This document shows, in pieces, positions 34,943 through 43,062 of a DNA stretch of 62,330 bases. Below the pieces are notes generated by a model. It saw nothing but the letters and a program-made list of their open reading frames with translations. It was not told the DNA's origin and ran no database searches. Position 1 is the stretch's first letter; each line of letters starts with the position of its first letter. The DNA comes from Clostridia bacterium. GTDB taxonomy: Bacteria; Bacillota; Clostridia; UBA1381. The stretch spans positions 1 through 62,330 of the forward strand of contig CAADTH010000046.1 in assembly GCA_900751885.1 (NCBI GenBank), given 5' to 3'. The position numbers were made by a program, and so were the translations under genes.

Positions 34943-35901
34943 TAGCAAAGAGAATCTATTCCCTGCTTTTGACGCTGTGCCTGCTTGCAGGCGGCATACT
35001 CGTGCCGTCTGCAAGCGCGCAGGCAGAGGATGATATTCAGGTATTTGTGGACAATGCTCCTGTGTTTTTTGACCAGGCGCCGATTATCGACAACGGAAGG
35101 ACACTGGTTCCCCTGCGCGCGGTTATCGAAGCGTTCGGCGCAAGGGTGGTCTGGTATCCGGAAGATCAGGTGGTCGCCGCACAGGCGGAGGATACCATAA
35201 TTCTATTACTAATCGGCGATACTATCGCATATACTGGAAATGCCGGTGACAGCAATGTAGACCATCTGACTGAAATCACGCTGGATACGCCTGCAAAAAT
35301 TGTGGAGGGACGCACGCTTGTGCCGCTCCGCTTTATCGCGGAGGCGTTTTCCTGCCGTGTCAGTTGGAAGGAAGCTTCGCGCACCATTTCTATCACAACA
35401 CTAAATAAATTGGAGGAAAACAAAGTGAATATTACAATCGAAATGCAGGACGGCGGCAAAATCAAGGCAGAGCTTTACCCTGATATTGCGCCGATTACGG
35501 TTGCAAACTTTGAGAAATTAATCAATGAGCACTTTTTCGACGGACTCATTTTCCACCGCGTCATCTCTGGCTTCATGATTCAAGGCGGTGGCTTCAACGA
35601 AAAGCTGGAACAAAAGCAGGCAGATTCTATCAAGGGAGAATTCGCGTCAAACGGCGTGGAGAATCCGCTTCGACACACACGCGGCGTTCTGTCTATGGCG
35701 CGCACGATGATTCGAGACTCCGCGTCCAGCCAGTTTTTCATCATGCACCAGGACGCACCGCATCTCGACGGGGAGTACGCGGCGTTCGGCAAGGTGACAG
35801 AGGGTATGGATGTGGTGGATAACATCGCGTCATCCGCGACCAACGCACAGGATATGCCTGTCACACCACAGGTTATCAAGACAATTACAATCGACGAATA
35901 A
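34939..35901 (+). CDS. Secreted cyclophilin with copper-amine-oxidase-N-type domain
   Basis: 320 aa. A signal peptide (1-27; ends SASA) is followed by a copper amine oxidase N-terminal-like (stalk) domain at about 30-155, with two copies of the GRTLVPLR motif, then a cyclophilin-type peptidyl-prolyl isomerase at about 165-320. The latter has FHRVISGFMIQGGG, DSASSQFFIMHQDAPHLDG and FGKVTEGMDVVD. Probably folds proteins outside the membrane, held at the cell wall by the N-terminal domain. It overlaps gyrA by 4 bases, so is read with it. A near-identical isomerase domain follows. Confidence 0.9.
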   Translation: MIAKRIYSLLLTLCLLAGGILVPSASAQAEDDIQVFVDNAPVFFDQAPIIDNGRTLVPLRAVIEAFGARVVWYPEDQVVAAQAEDTIILLLIGDTIAYTGNAGDSNVDHLTEITLDTPAKIVEGRTLVPLRFIAEAFSCRVSWKEASRTISITTLNKLEENKVNITIEMQDGGKIKAELYPDIAPITVANFEKLINEHFFDGLIFHRVISGFMIQGGGFNEKLEQKQADSIKGEFASNGVENPLRHTRGVLSMARTMIRDSASSQFFIMHQDAPHLDGEYAAFGKVTEGMDVVDNIASSATNAQDMPVTPQVIKTITIDE

Positions 35902-35916
35902 TCAGGAGGAATACGA

Positions 35917-36573
35917 ATGAAAAAATCAATGAGATTCTTTGCTGGGATGCTGTCCCTTGTGATGGTACTGCTGCTTACCGCGTGTACCGGTTCTTCCTCT
36001 TCCAATACGACGCCAGCCCCTTCCGCGACGCCAAAGCCTTCCCCTACCCCTTCTGCCAGTACAGGCAGTGCGGATTTGGAAAGACTGACGCAAAATAAAG
36101 TGAATATCACGATTGAGATGCAGGACGGCGGCAAAATCAAGGCAGAGCTTTACCCAGACCTTGCACCGATTACGGTTGCAAATTTTGAAAAATTAATCAA
36201 TGAGCACTTTTTCGACGGGCTTATTTTCCACCGCGTCATCTCCGGCTTCATGATTCAGGGCGGCGGATATGACAGCAATATGCAGCCGAAGGAATCAGAG
36301 TCCATCAAGGGTGAATTCACCGCGAATGGCATAGAAAATCCTTTGGAGCACACGCGCGGCGTTCTCTCTATGGCGCGTACACAGGTGAAGGACTCCGCAT
36401 CCAGCCAGTTCTTCATCATGCACCAGGATTCTCCTCACCTCGACGGTCAGTATGCGGCGTTCGGCAAGGTGACAGAGGGTATGGATGTGGTGGATAAGAT
36501 TGCATCTGTCCAGACGGATTCGGGTGACCGTCCGACCACACCGCAGATTATTAAGACAATCACAATGGGATAA
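35917..36573 (+). CDS. Cyclophilin lipoprotein
   Basis: 218 aa. Lipoprotein signal with lipobox LTAC, a short Ser/Thr/Pro linker (about 26-50), then a cyclophilin domain (about 58-218) nearly identical to that of the preceding gene at both protein and DNA level. The conserved blocks are FHRVISGFMIQGGGYD and SQFFIMHQDSPHLDG. The pair is a recent tandem duplication of the isomerase with different anchoring: lipid here, stalk domain before. 15 bases separate the genes. Confidence 0.92.
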   Translation: MKKSMRFFAGMLSLVMVLLLTACTGSSSSNTTPAPSATPKPSPTPSASTGSADLERLTQNKVNITIEMQDGGKIKAELYPDLAPITVANFEKLINEHFFDGLIFHRVISGFMIQGGGYDSNMQPKESESIKGEFTANGIENPLEHTRGVLSMARTQVKDSASSQFFIMHQDSPHLDGQYAAFGKVTEGMDVVDKIASVQTDSGDRPTTPQIIKTITMG

Positions 36574-36592
36574 AAAAGCCAAAACCAAAAAA

Positions 36593-36625
36593 GGGGCTGT
36601 AAAAAACCAAGTTTTTTACAGCCCC
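36593..36625. terminator. Bidirectional hairpin terminator, identical to 9401-9433
   Basis: GGGGCTGTAAAAAA, CCAAG, TTTTTTACAGCCCC followed by a run of T. It ends the gyrA-cyclophilin transcript and borders the structured repeat at 36634. Confidence 0.88.
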
Positions 36626-36633
36626 TTTTTTTA

Positions 36634-36857
36634 GGGAATAGGAAAAAATAATGCAGAACGGACGAAGCGAAGGAAACAGCGGCATTTGCCGCTGTTTCCC
36701 TTGCCCGGCGGCGTATCATCGTACTCCGAGGGTGCGTTTCGTCCGGAGCATAAAGCATGGATTTTTAGAACAAATATCATATTTGCAGTTAGAGTCAGCT
36801 TATTTTCACCTTTTATCATACTTTATGCGGTCTGTACATTTTTTACAATCCATTTTT
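36634..36857. repeat. Structured intergenic repeat, copy A
   Basis: About 224 bases, homologous to 44844-45114 but lacking about 32 internal bases. Pairing arms: CGGACGAA (36659-36666) with TTCGTCCG (36738-36745), a perfect hairpin GGAAACAGCGGCA/TGCCGCTGTTTCC (36672-36699), a CCC/GGG-closed hairpin (about 36700-36733), and GCATAAAGCATG (36748-36759) with CATACTTTATGC (36817-36828). The outer ends (GGGAATAGG.. and ..ACAATCC) have decayed relative to copy B. No ORF is credible here. It fills the gap between convergent genes. Confidence 0.85.
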
Positions 36858-36876
36858 TATGGGAATACGCATTTTA

Positions 36877-38031
36877 TTATACCTCAAAATTTGCCGGTCG
36901 TTCACTGCGCGCGCCAAATGCGTACAAAATCGCTTCTACCGTTCGTCGGGACGCTTCCCCATCTCCATATGGGTTTGCCGCATGTGCCATCTTCTGATAC
37001 GCCGTTTCATCGTCCAAAAGCTCCTTTGCAAGCGCAATAATCGTATCCTTGTCAATGCCTGCAATTTTCACAGTCCCTGCCGCGACCGCTTCAGGGCGCT
37101 CTGTCTCCTTGCGCAGTACCAGCACAGGCTTCGCAAGCGCCGGCGCCTCCTCCTGAAGTCCGCCGGAATCTGTCATGACCATATAACAGCGGTCCATCGC
37201 GTTGTGAAGCTCATCCACGGTAATCGGGTCAATCAGGTGGACACGGTCAAGGTCTCCCAAAATGCCAAACACTGTCTCGCGCACAGCAGGATTTAGGTGG
37301 ACGGGATACACCAGCTCTACATCCTCATACGACGTGACGATTTCCTTGAGTGCATTGCAGATATTCTCAAGCGGCTCGCCGAGATTCTCACGGCGGTGCG
37401 CTGTCACAATAATCACGCGCTTATTCTGAAAATCGAGCTTGTTTAGTGTCTCATCATGGAATTTATAATCCTCTCTGACTGTCGTTTTGAGCGCATCAAT
37501 CACTGTATTTCCTGTAATATAAATCGCGTCGTCAGAGATTGCTTCCCGCAGAAGGTTCTGCCGGTTCTGCTGGGTCGGAGAGAAATGCAAATCCGCAATC
37601 CGTCCGGTCAGACACCGGTTCATCTCCTCTGGAAATGGAGAGTATTTGTCATACGTGCGAAGCCCTGCCTCCACATGACCGACCTTGACCTGGTTATAGA
37701 ACGCCGCAAGCGCACCGACAAATGTGGTCGAGGTGTCACCATGCACCAGGATGATATCCGGCTTTGCCTGTTTGATCACGCCGTCGAGTCCCTCGAGCAC
37801 GCGAGTGGTGATTCCAATCAGCGTCTGACGGTCCTTCATGATATCAAGGTCATAATCCGGCTCGATGTTGAAAATGTCCAATACCTGGTCGAGCATTTCC
37901 CGATGCTGTGCCGTTACACATACCTCTGATTCAATCTGATCCGGGTATTTTTTTAGTTCCAGCGCCAATGGTGCCATCTTGATTGCCTCCGGTCGTGTAC
38001 CAAACACCGTAAGCACCTTAATTTTCTCCAT
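36877..38031 (-). CDS. wecB: UDP-N-acetylglucosamine 2-epimerase
   Basis: 384 aa from the ATG at 38031, which follows GGAGG at 9 bases. Interconverts UDP-GlcNAc and UDP-ManNAc for wall polymer synthesis. Motifs VFGTRPEAIKMAPLA at the N-terminus and TDSGGLQEEAPALAKPVLVLR (in part) near residue 280 are conserved. It overlaps the previous gene by 14 bases and ends the six-gene operon. Confidence 0.95.
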   Translation of the reverse strand: MEKIKVLTVFGTRPEAIKMAPLALELKKYPDQIESEVCVTAQHREMLDQVLDIFNIEPDYDLDIMKDRQTLIGITTRVLEGLDGVIKQAKPDIILVHGDTSTTFVGALAAFYNQVKVGHVEAGLRTYDKYSPFPEEMNRCLTGRIADLHFSPTQQNRQNLLREAISDDAIYITGNTVIDALKTTVREDYKFHDETLNKLDFQNKRVIIVTAHRRENLGEPLENICNALKEIVTSYEDVELVYPVHLNPAVRETVFGILGDLDRVHLIDPITVDELHNAMDRCYMVMTDSGGLQEEAPALAKPVLVLRKETERPEAVAAGTVKIAGIDKDTIIALAKELLDDETAYQKMAHAANPYGDGEASRRTVEAILYAFGARSERPANFEV

Positions 38032-39166
38032 CTTTCTCTTCCTCCTCTTTCTCTGGTGCATCTATCGAAGCATTGCCGCCGATGCGTTCTTCTTCCTCAA
38101 TGCCCTGCGGCATACCGCCGCTCATATTCGCCACATTCTTGCCGAGCAGACTGCCAATCAAAATGAAAATCAGCACGCACACCAGCAGCAACAGCGCACG
38201 AAGCGCACCGCTCTCTGCCAAAATAACCGCTGTAATCCCCAGCACACCGCTGATTGCATAGAGGATAAACACGGTCTGTTTTTGAGAAAATCCCATGTCA
38301 ATCAGCCTGTGGTGAAGATGTCCCCTGTCCGCGGTCATGATACCCTTGCCTGTAAACAGCCGCCTGAGGATTGCAAAGCTCGCGTCGAACAGCGGAAGTC
38401 CCAAAATGAGAAGCGGTACGGCAAAGGAGATAATCGCATAGCTCTTGAATGCACCCTGTATGGATACGGTCGCCAAAATGAATCCCAAAAACGTGGCGCC
38501 GGTGTCGCCCATGAAAATCTTTGCCGGATTGAAGTTAAACGGCAGAAAGCCCATACAAGCGCCCATCAGCGCAATGCCGATAATTCCAATCGAGTATTCG
38601 CCCACGCGCATGGAAATAAACACCAGTGACACGGACATAATCGCCGATACACCGGCGGCGAGTCCGTCCAGTCCGTCAATCAGATTCACAGAGTTGGTGA
38701 TGAACACAATCCAAAGCACTGTGATGATAATCGAAAGCCAGCCCGGCAGAATCCAATAGGGATTACTGCTGAAGATGTTTGGATTGGTGAATACATCGAT
38801 TCTGATATTGCCGCCGACGACAACCACCAGCGCCGCGACAATCTGTATGACAAACTTTAATTTCGCGGGCAGATTCCTGCAGTCATCCAGCACCCCAAGC
38901 ACCACAATGATTCCCGCGCCAATCAGCATCGCCGCAAGCGAGCGCGTCATTTCCCCAAAGCAAAGCACCGCCACCAGAAAGCCGAATATAATCGCGAGTC
39001 CGCCAAGGCGCGGAATCGGTTTTTTGTGCATCCTGCGGTTGTCCTTGGGGATATCCACCGCACCAATCTTATAGGCAAGCTTTGTCACAAAGGGTGTCGA
39101 TGCAAAGGAGAACACAAAGGAGATAATAAACGCGAATATCATAAACAAAATTTCTTTTGTATTCAT
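38018..39166 (-). CDS. tagO: Undecaprenyl-phosphate GlcNAc-1-phosphate transferase (TagO/WecA type)
   Basis: 382 aa, about 11 membrane helices, MraY/WecA family. It would load GlcNAc-1-phosphate onto undecaprenyl phosphate, starting teichoic acid or similar polymers. Visible motifs are DNRRMHKKPIPRLGG, NSVNLIDGLDGLAAG and FMGDTGATFLGF. An acidic tail (about 345-382) is extra. The wecB partner directly downstream supports a role in linkage-unit synthesis. Confidence 0.92.
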   Translation of the reverse strand: MNTKEILFMIFAFIISFVFSFASTPFVTKLAYKIGAVDIPKDNRRMHKKPIPRLGGLAIIFGFLVAVLCFGEMTRSLAAMLIGAGIIVVLGVLDDCRNLPAKLKFVIQIVAALVVVVGGNIRIDVFTNPNIFSSNPYWILPGWLSIIITVLWIVFITNSVNLIDGLDGLAAGVSAIMSVSLVFISMRVGEYSIGIIGIALMGACMGFLPFNFNPAKIFMGDTGATFLGFILATVSIQGAFKSYAIISFAVPLLILGLPLFDASFAILRRLFTGKGIMTADRGHLHHRLIDMGFSQKQTVFILYAISGVLGITAVILAESGALRALLLLVCVLIFILIGSLLGKNVANMSGGMPQGIEEEERIGGNASIDAPEKEEEEKDGEN

Positions 39167-39181
39167 AATTGATTCCTCATC

Positions 39182-40174
39182 TTAGATTATAAATCCGACT
39201 TTCTTATATACTTTTTTCAAGGTTCTGTCCGCAATACGGCTTGCTTTTTCCGCGCCGCTTCGATAAACCGTCTCGAGGTATGCCTTATCCTTTGAGATGG
39301 CGTCGAACTTTTCGCGGATTGGACGAATCGCCTCTACCACCGCTTCCGCGACATCCTTTTTAAAGTCTCCGTAGCCCCGTCCGGCGTATTCTGACTCGAT
39401 GGCTTCCATGCTCTTGCCTGTCACCGCGGAGAAAATAGTCATCAGGTTGTTGACGCCGTCCTTTCCCTCACGGTATGCAACTGTTCCCTCGCTGTCCGTG
39501 ACCGCGCTTTTGATTTTCTTGGCAATGACATTGAAGTCGTCGAGCATGGAGATATATGCCTTCGGGTTTTCATCGGATTTCGACATTTTCTTTGTCGGCT
39601 CCTGAAGGCTCATCACGCGCGCGCCCGCCTTTGGAATAAAGCCATCCGGCACCTTAAACACATCGCCGTAAATACCGTTGAAGCGGATGGCAATGTCTCT
39701 TGCCAGTTCCAAATGCTGCTTCTGGTCGACACCGACCGGAACGAGGTCCGTTTGATATAAAAGGATATCCGCCGCCATCAGAACCGGATATGTGAAAAGT
39801 CCTGCATTGATGTTGTCCGCATGCTTTGCCGATTTATCCTTAAACTGCGTCATGCGCGAAAGCTCTCCCATGTAGGTATAGCAATTTAAAACCCATGCAA
39901 GCTGGGAATGCGCCGGAACGTGGGACTGGAAAAAGAGAAGATTCTCCTCCGGGTCAATTCCACACGCGATATAAAGAGCCAACAATTCCATACTGCGCGC
40001 CCGCAGCTCCTTCGGCTCCTGCCTTACTGTGATGCTGTGCAAATCCACGACAGAAAAACAGCAGTGGTAATCATGCTGCAAATCCACCCAATTTTTCAAG
40101 GCCCCCAAATAGTTGCCCAGTGTGATGATGCCCGATGGCTGGACTCCGCTGAATATTACCTTTTTTTCATCCAT
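39182..40174 (-). CDS. trpS: Tryptophan-tRNA ligase
   Basis: 330 aa, usual size. Class I synthetase with the HIGH-type PSGIITLGNYLGAL and the KMSKS motif KKMSKSDEN. No T-box is seen, and it lies 12 bases after the aminotransferase gene. Confidence 0.97.
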   Translation of the reverse strand: MDEKKVIFSGVQPSGIITLGNYLGALKNWVDLQHDYHCCFSVVDLHSITVRQEPKELRARSMELLALYIACGIDPEENLLFFQSHVPAHSQLAWVLNCYTYMGELSRMTQFKDKSAKHADNINAGLFTYPVLMAADILLYQTDLVPVGVDQKQHLELARDIAIRFNGIYGDVFKVPDGFIPKAGARVMSLQEPTKKMSKSDENPKAYISMLDDFNVIAKKIKSAVTDSEGTVAYREGKDGVNNLMTIFSAVTGKSMEAIESEYAGRGYGDFKKDVAEAVVEAIRPIREKFDAISKDKAYLETVYRSGAEKASRIADRTLKKVYKKVGFII

Positions 40175-40186
40175 TTTTCTGTCCTC

Positions 40187-41377
40187 CTATCCTACCACTG
40201 TTTGAAGCACTTCGCCGAGCAGGCGGATGCCCTGCTCAATTTTTTCATTCGACATCATCGAATAGTTCAGGCGGAACAGGTTAGACGGCTTGCTCGCGTC
40301 AACCGCGAAGCTGCTGCCTGCCACAAACGCCACCTTGTTTTTGAGACTTTCCTTTAGAAGTGCATCCGTGTCTGTGCCCTCCGGGCAGGTACACAAAATA
40401 AAGATTCCACCCTCAGGTCTTGTGTATGTCACGCTGTCTGGAAAATATTTGTCCATGCAGGCAAGCATGTGCGCGCACTTTTCTCCATAGAGCTGTTTGC
40501 TCTTTTCAATATGTGCTTCCATATCATATTTTTTCATGAACTCTGCCGCCATCATCTGTGTCAGAGTCGGTGTATGTACGTCATTTGCCTGCTTGACAAC
40601 CTCGATGCGGTCGGAAAGCTCTTTGTTTGCAACGGTATACCCGATTCGAAGTCCTGGAGAGAGGATTTTAGAAAATGAGCCGACATAGATTACGCGCCCC
40701 TCGGTATCCATAGACTTGATGGTAGGTACAGGCTCCCCGGAAAAGCGCAAATCGCCGTACGGATTGTCCTCCAGCACCATGACGTCATACTGCTTGGCGA
40801 GAGCGAGAAGCTTCTTTCTCTTTTCCAGGCTCATGGTGATGCCCGATGGGTTTTGGAAGGTTGGAATCGTGTAGATGAGCTTGACGGCATTGTTTTTGAG
40901 TGCCTCCTCAAGCTTTTCCATGTTCATACCGTCCTCTTCGAGCGGCACGCCGATCAAATTCGCCCGGTAGGAGCGAAGGGAGTTGAGCGTGCCGACAAAG
41001 CTCGGATCCTCCACAACGACCGCGTCGCCCTCATTGACAAGCACCTTCGCCGCAAGGTCGATTCCCTGCTGTGCGCCTGTCATAATCAAAACCGCATCGC
41101 CGTCTTTGATGCTGTCTACCTTCCGTACCCGCTGCGCTACGATTTCTTTGAGAGGTCCATAGCCGTCCGTCGTCCCATACTGGAGCGCCGCCTTCGGCGC
41201 GGTCATCAAGATTTTCCCTGCGATTTTGGAAAGCTCCTCACTCGGGAATAACTCCGGCGACGGAGAACCGCCTGCGAGAGAAATCACCTCTGGATCTGCC
41301 ATCAGCTTAAACATTTCACGAATTGCAGAAGCCTTCAAGGGTTTGACTCGCTCTGCAAGATAGTTATTCATATCCAT
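40187..41377 (-). CDS. PLP-dependent class I/II aminotransferase
   Basis: 396 aa, no MocR DNA-binding domain. PLP-Lys is in YVGSFSKILSPGLRIGY; DNPYGDLRF and the C-terminal FRLNYSMM (Arg binding the substrate carboxylate) fit the 2-aminoadipate/valine-pyruvate group. The substrate is uncertain: branched-chain, aromatic or 2-aminoadipate are all possible. It lies between glnS and trpS, within an aminoacyl-tRNA synthetase operon. Confidence 0.85.
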   Translation of the reverse strand: MDMNNYLAERVKPLKASAIREMFKLMADPEVISLAGGSPSPELFPSEELSKIAGKILMTAPKAALQYGTTDGYGPLKEIVAQRVRKVDSIKDGDAVLIMTGAQQGIDLAAKVLVNEGDAVVVEDPSFVGTLNSLRSYRANLIGVPLEEDGMNMEKLEEALKNNAVKLIYTIPTFQNPSGITMSLEKRKKLLALAKQYDVMVLEDNPYGDLRFSGEPVPTIKSMDTEGRVIYVGSFSKILSPGLRIGYTVANKELSDRIEVVKQANDVHTPTLTQMMAAEFMKKYDMEAHIEKSKQLYGEKCAHMLACMDKYFPDSVTYTRPEGGIFILCTCPEGTDTDALLKESLKNKVAFVAGSSFAVDASKPSNLFRLNYSMMSNEKIEQGIRLLGEVLQTVVG

Positions 41378-41391
41378 TTTTATCCACCTTT

Positions 41392-43041
41392 CTATTTACT
41401 CACCTTTGCCCAGGAATCCTTGAGTGCGACAGTGCGGTTAAATACCAGCCTGCCCTCCCCAGAATCCGGGTCCATACAAAAATATCCCTGGCGCATGAAC
41501 TGGAATGTGTCGCCGACCTTAGCTTCTGCAAGACCAGCCTCCAGCTTACAGCCTGTTATCACCTCGATTGAGCCTGGATTGACATTGTCCATCAGCTCTC
41601 CGTCGGATGGATTTTCTTTCGTAAAGAGCCTGTCATACAAGCGCACCTCGCCATCAACCGCGTGCGGCGCACTCACCCAGTGTAGTGTGCCCTTGACCTT
41701 GCGTCCGTCCGGTGTCTGCCCCCCCCTTGACTCTGGGTCGTACTCACAGTGGATGCAGGTTACGTTGCCGTCTGCGTCCTTGTCAAAGGAGGTACAGGTG
41801 ACATAATACGCACCCTTTAAGCGCACCTCACGCCCCGGTGACAGCCTGAAATACTTTTTCGGAGGTTCTTCCATAAAGTCGTCCGCTTCGATATACAGCT
41901 CGCGTGAAAATACAACCTTGCGCGTTCCTGCATCAGGGTCATTCGGATTGATTTCCACGTCGATTTCCTCTTCTTTTCCTTCTGGATAGTTGTCGATAAT
42001 GACCTTGAGTGGGCGCAGAACCGCCATTGCACGCGGCGCATGCTCATTGAGATTCTCGCGCACACAGTGCTCCAACAGCGCATAATCCACGACGCTGTAC
42101 GCCTTGGATACGCCGATGCGGTCACAGAAATCCCTGATTGCTTCCGCCGGATATCCCCGGCGGCGCATTCCGCAGAGGGTGGACATGCGCGGATCATCCC
42201 AACCGTTTACGACGTGATCCTGCACCAGGCGCAGGCACTTTCTTTTGCTTGTCAAGGTATAGTTGAGGTTCAGGCGCGCAAACTCAATCTGTCTGGATGG
42301 CTTCTCAAAGCCTAACTCCTTTAAAAACCAGTCATACAGCGGACGGTGATCCTCAAACTCCAGAGAGCAAAGAGAATGCGTGACGCCCTCGATTGTATCA
42401 GAGATTGGATGCGCGAAGTCATACATTGGATACACACACCACTTGTCGCCCGTTCTGTGGTGATGTGCGTGCAAAATGCGGTAAATGACAGGGTCGCGCA
42501 TGTTGAGATTTGGCGACGCCATGTCAATTTTTGCCCGCAACACCTTCTGTCCGTCCGCAAATTCTCCCGCTGTCATGCGACGGAACAAATCAAGGTTTTC
42601 TTCGATGCTTCTGTCGCGGTACGGACTGTTTTTGCCAGGTTCGGTCAGCGTGCCACGCATCTCGCGGATTTCATCCGCTGTGGAGTCATCCACATACGCC
42701 TTCCCCAGTTCAATCAGCTTGATTGCGCATTGGTGCAAATCGTCAAAATAATCTGACGCAAAGTAGACATTGCTCCAATCAAAGCCCAGCCACTTGATGT
42801 CCTCCTCGATTGCCTGGACATACTCGGTGTCCTCCTTTGTCGGATTCGTGTCGTCAAAGCGCAGATTACAGCTTCCATGAAACTTATCTGACGTGCCGAA
42901 ATCAATGCAGATTGCCTTTGCATGACCGATATGCAGGTATCCGTTCGGCTCCGGCGGAAAGCGGGTCTGCACCTTGTCATAAATATGTTCCTCTAAGTCC
43001 TTCGTAACCGCTTCCTGTATAAAATTTGTGCTTTCTTCCAT
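41392..43041 (-). CDS. glnS: Glutamine-tRNA ligase
   Basis: 549 aa. Class Ic synthetase with PPEPNGYLHIGHAKAI (HIGH region) and TSKRKCLRL (KMSKS region), and a C-terminal beta-barrel anticodon domain. It sits directly downstream of gltX. Having GlnRS means Gln-tRNA can be made directly; a GatCAB pathway elsewhere is not excluded. Confidence 0.95.
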   Translation of the reverse strand: MEESTNFIQEAVTKDLEEHIYDKVQTRFPPEPNGYLHIGHAKAICIDFGTSDKFHGSCNLRFDDTNPTKEDTEYVQAIEEDIKWLGFDWSNVYFASDYFDDLHQCAIKLIELGKAYVDDSTADEIREMRGTLTEPGKNSPYRDRSIEENLDLFRRMTAGEFADGQKVLRAKIDMASPNLNMRDPVIYRILHAHHHRTGDKWCVYPMYDFAHPISDTIEGVTHSLCSLEFEDHRPLYDWFLKELGFEKPSRQIEFARLNLNYTLTSKRKCLRLVQDHVVNGWDDPRMSTLCGMRRRGYPAEAIRDFCDRIGVSKAYSVVDYALLEHCVRENLNEHAPRAMAVLRPLKVIIDNYPEGKEEEIDVEINPNDPDAGTRKVVFSRELYIEADDFMEEPPKKYFRLSPGREVRLKGAYYVTCTSFDKDADGNVTCIHCEYDPESRGGQTPDGRKVKGTLHWVSAPHAVDGEVRLYDRLFTKENPSDGELMDNVNPGSIEVITGCKLEAGLAEAKVGDTFQFMRQGYFCMDPDSGEGRLVFNRTVALKDSWAKVSK

Positions 43042-43062
43042 CTGTTTTCTCCTTCGATTGAT

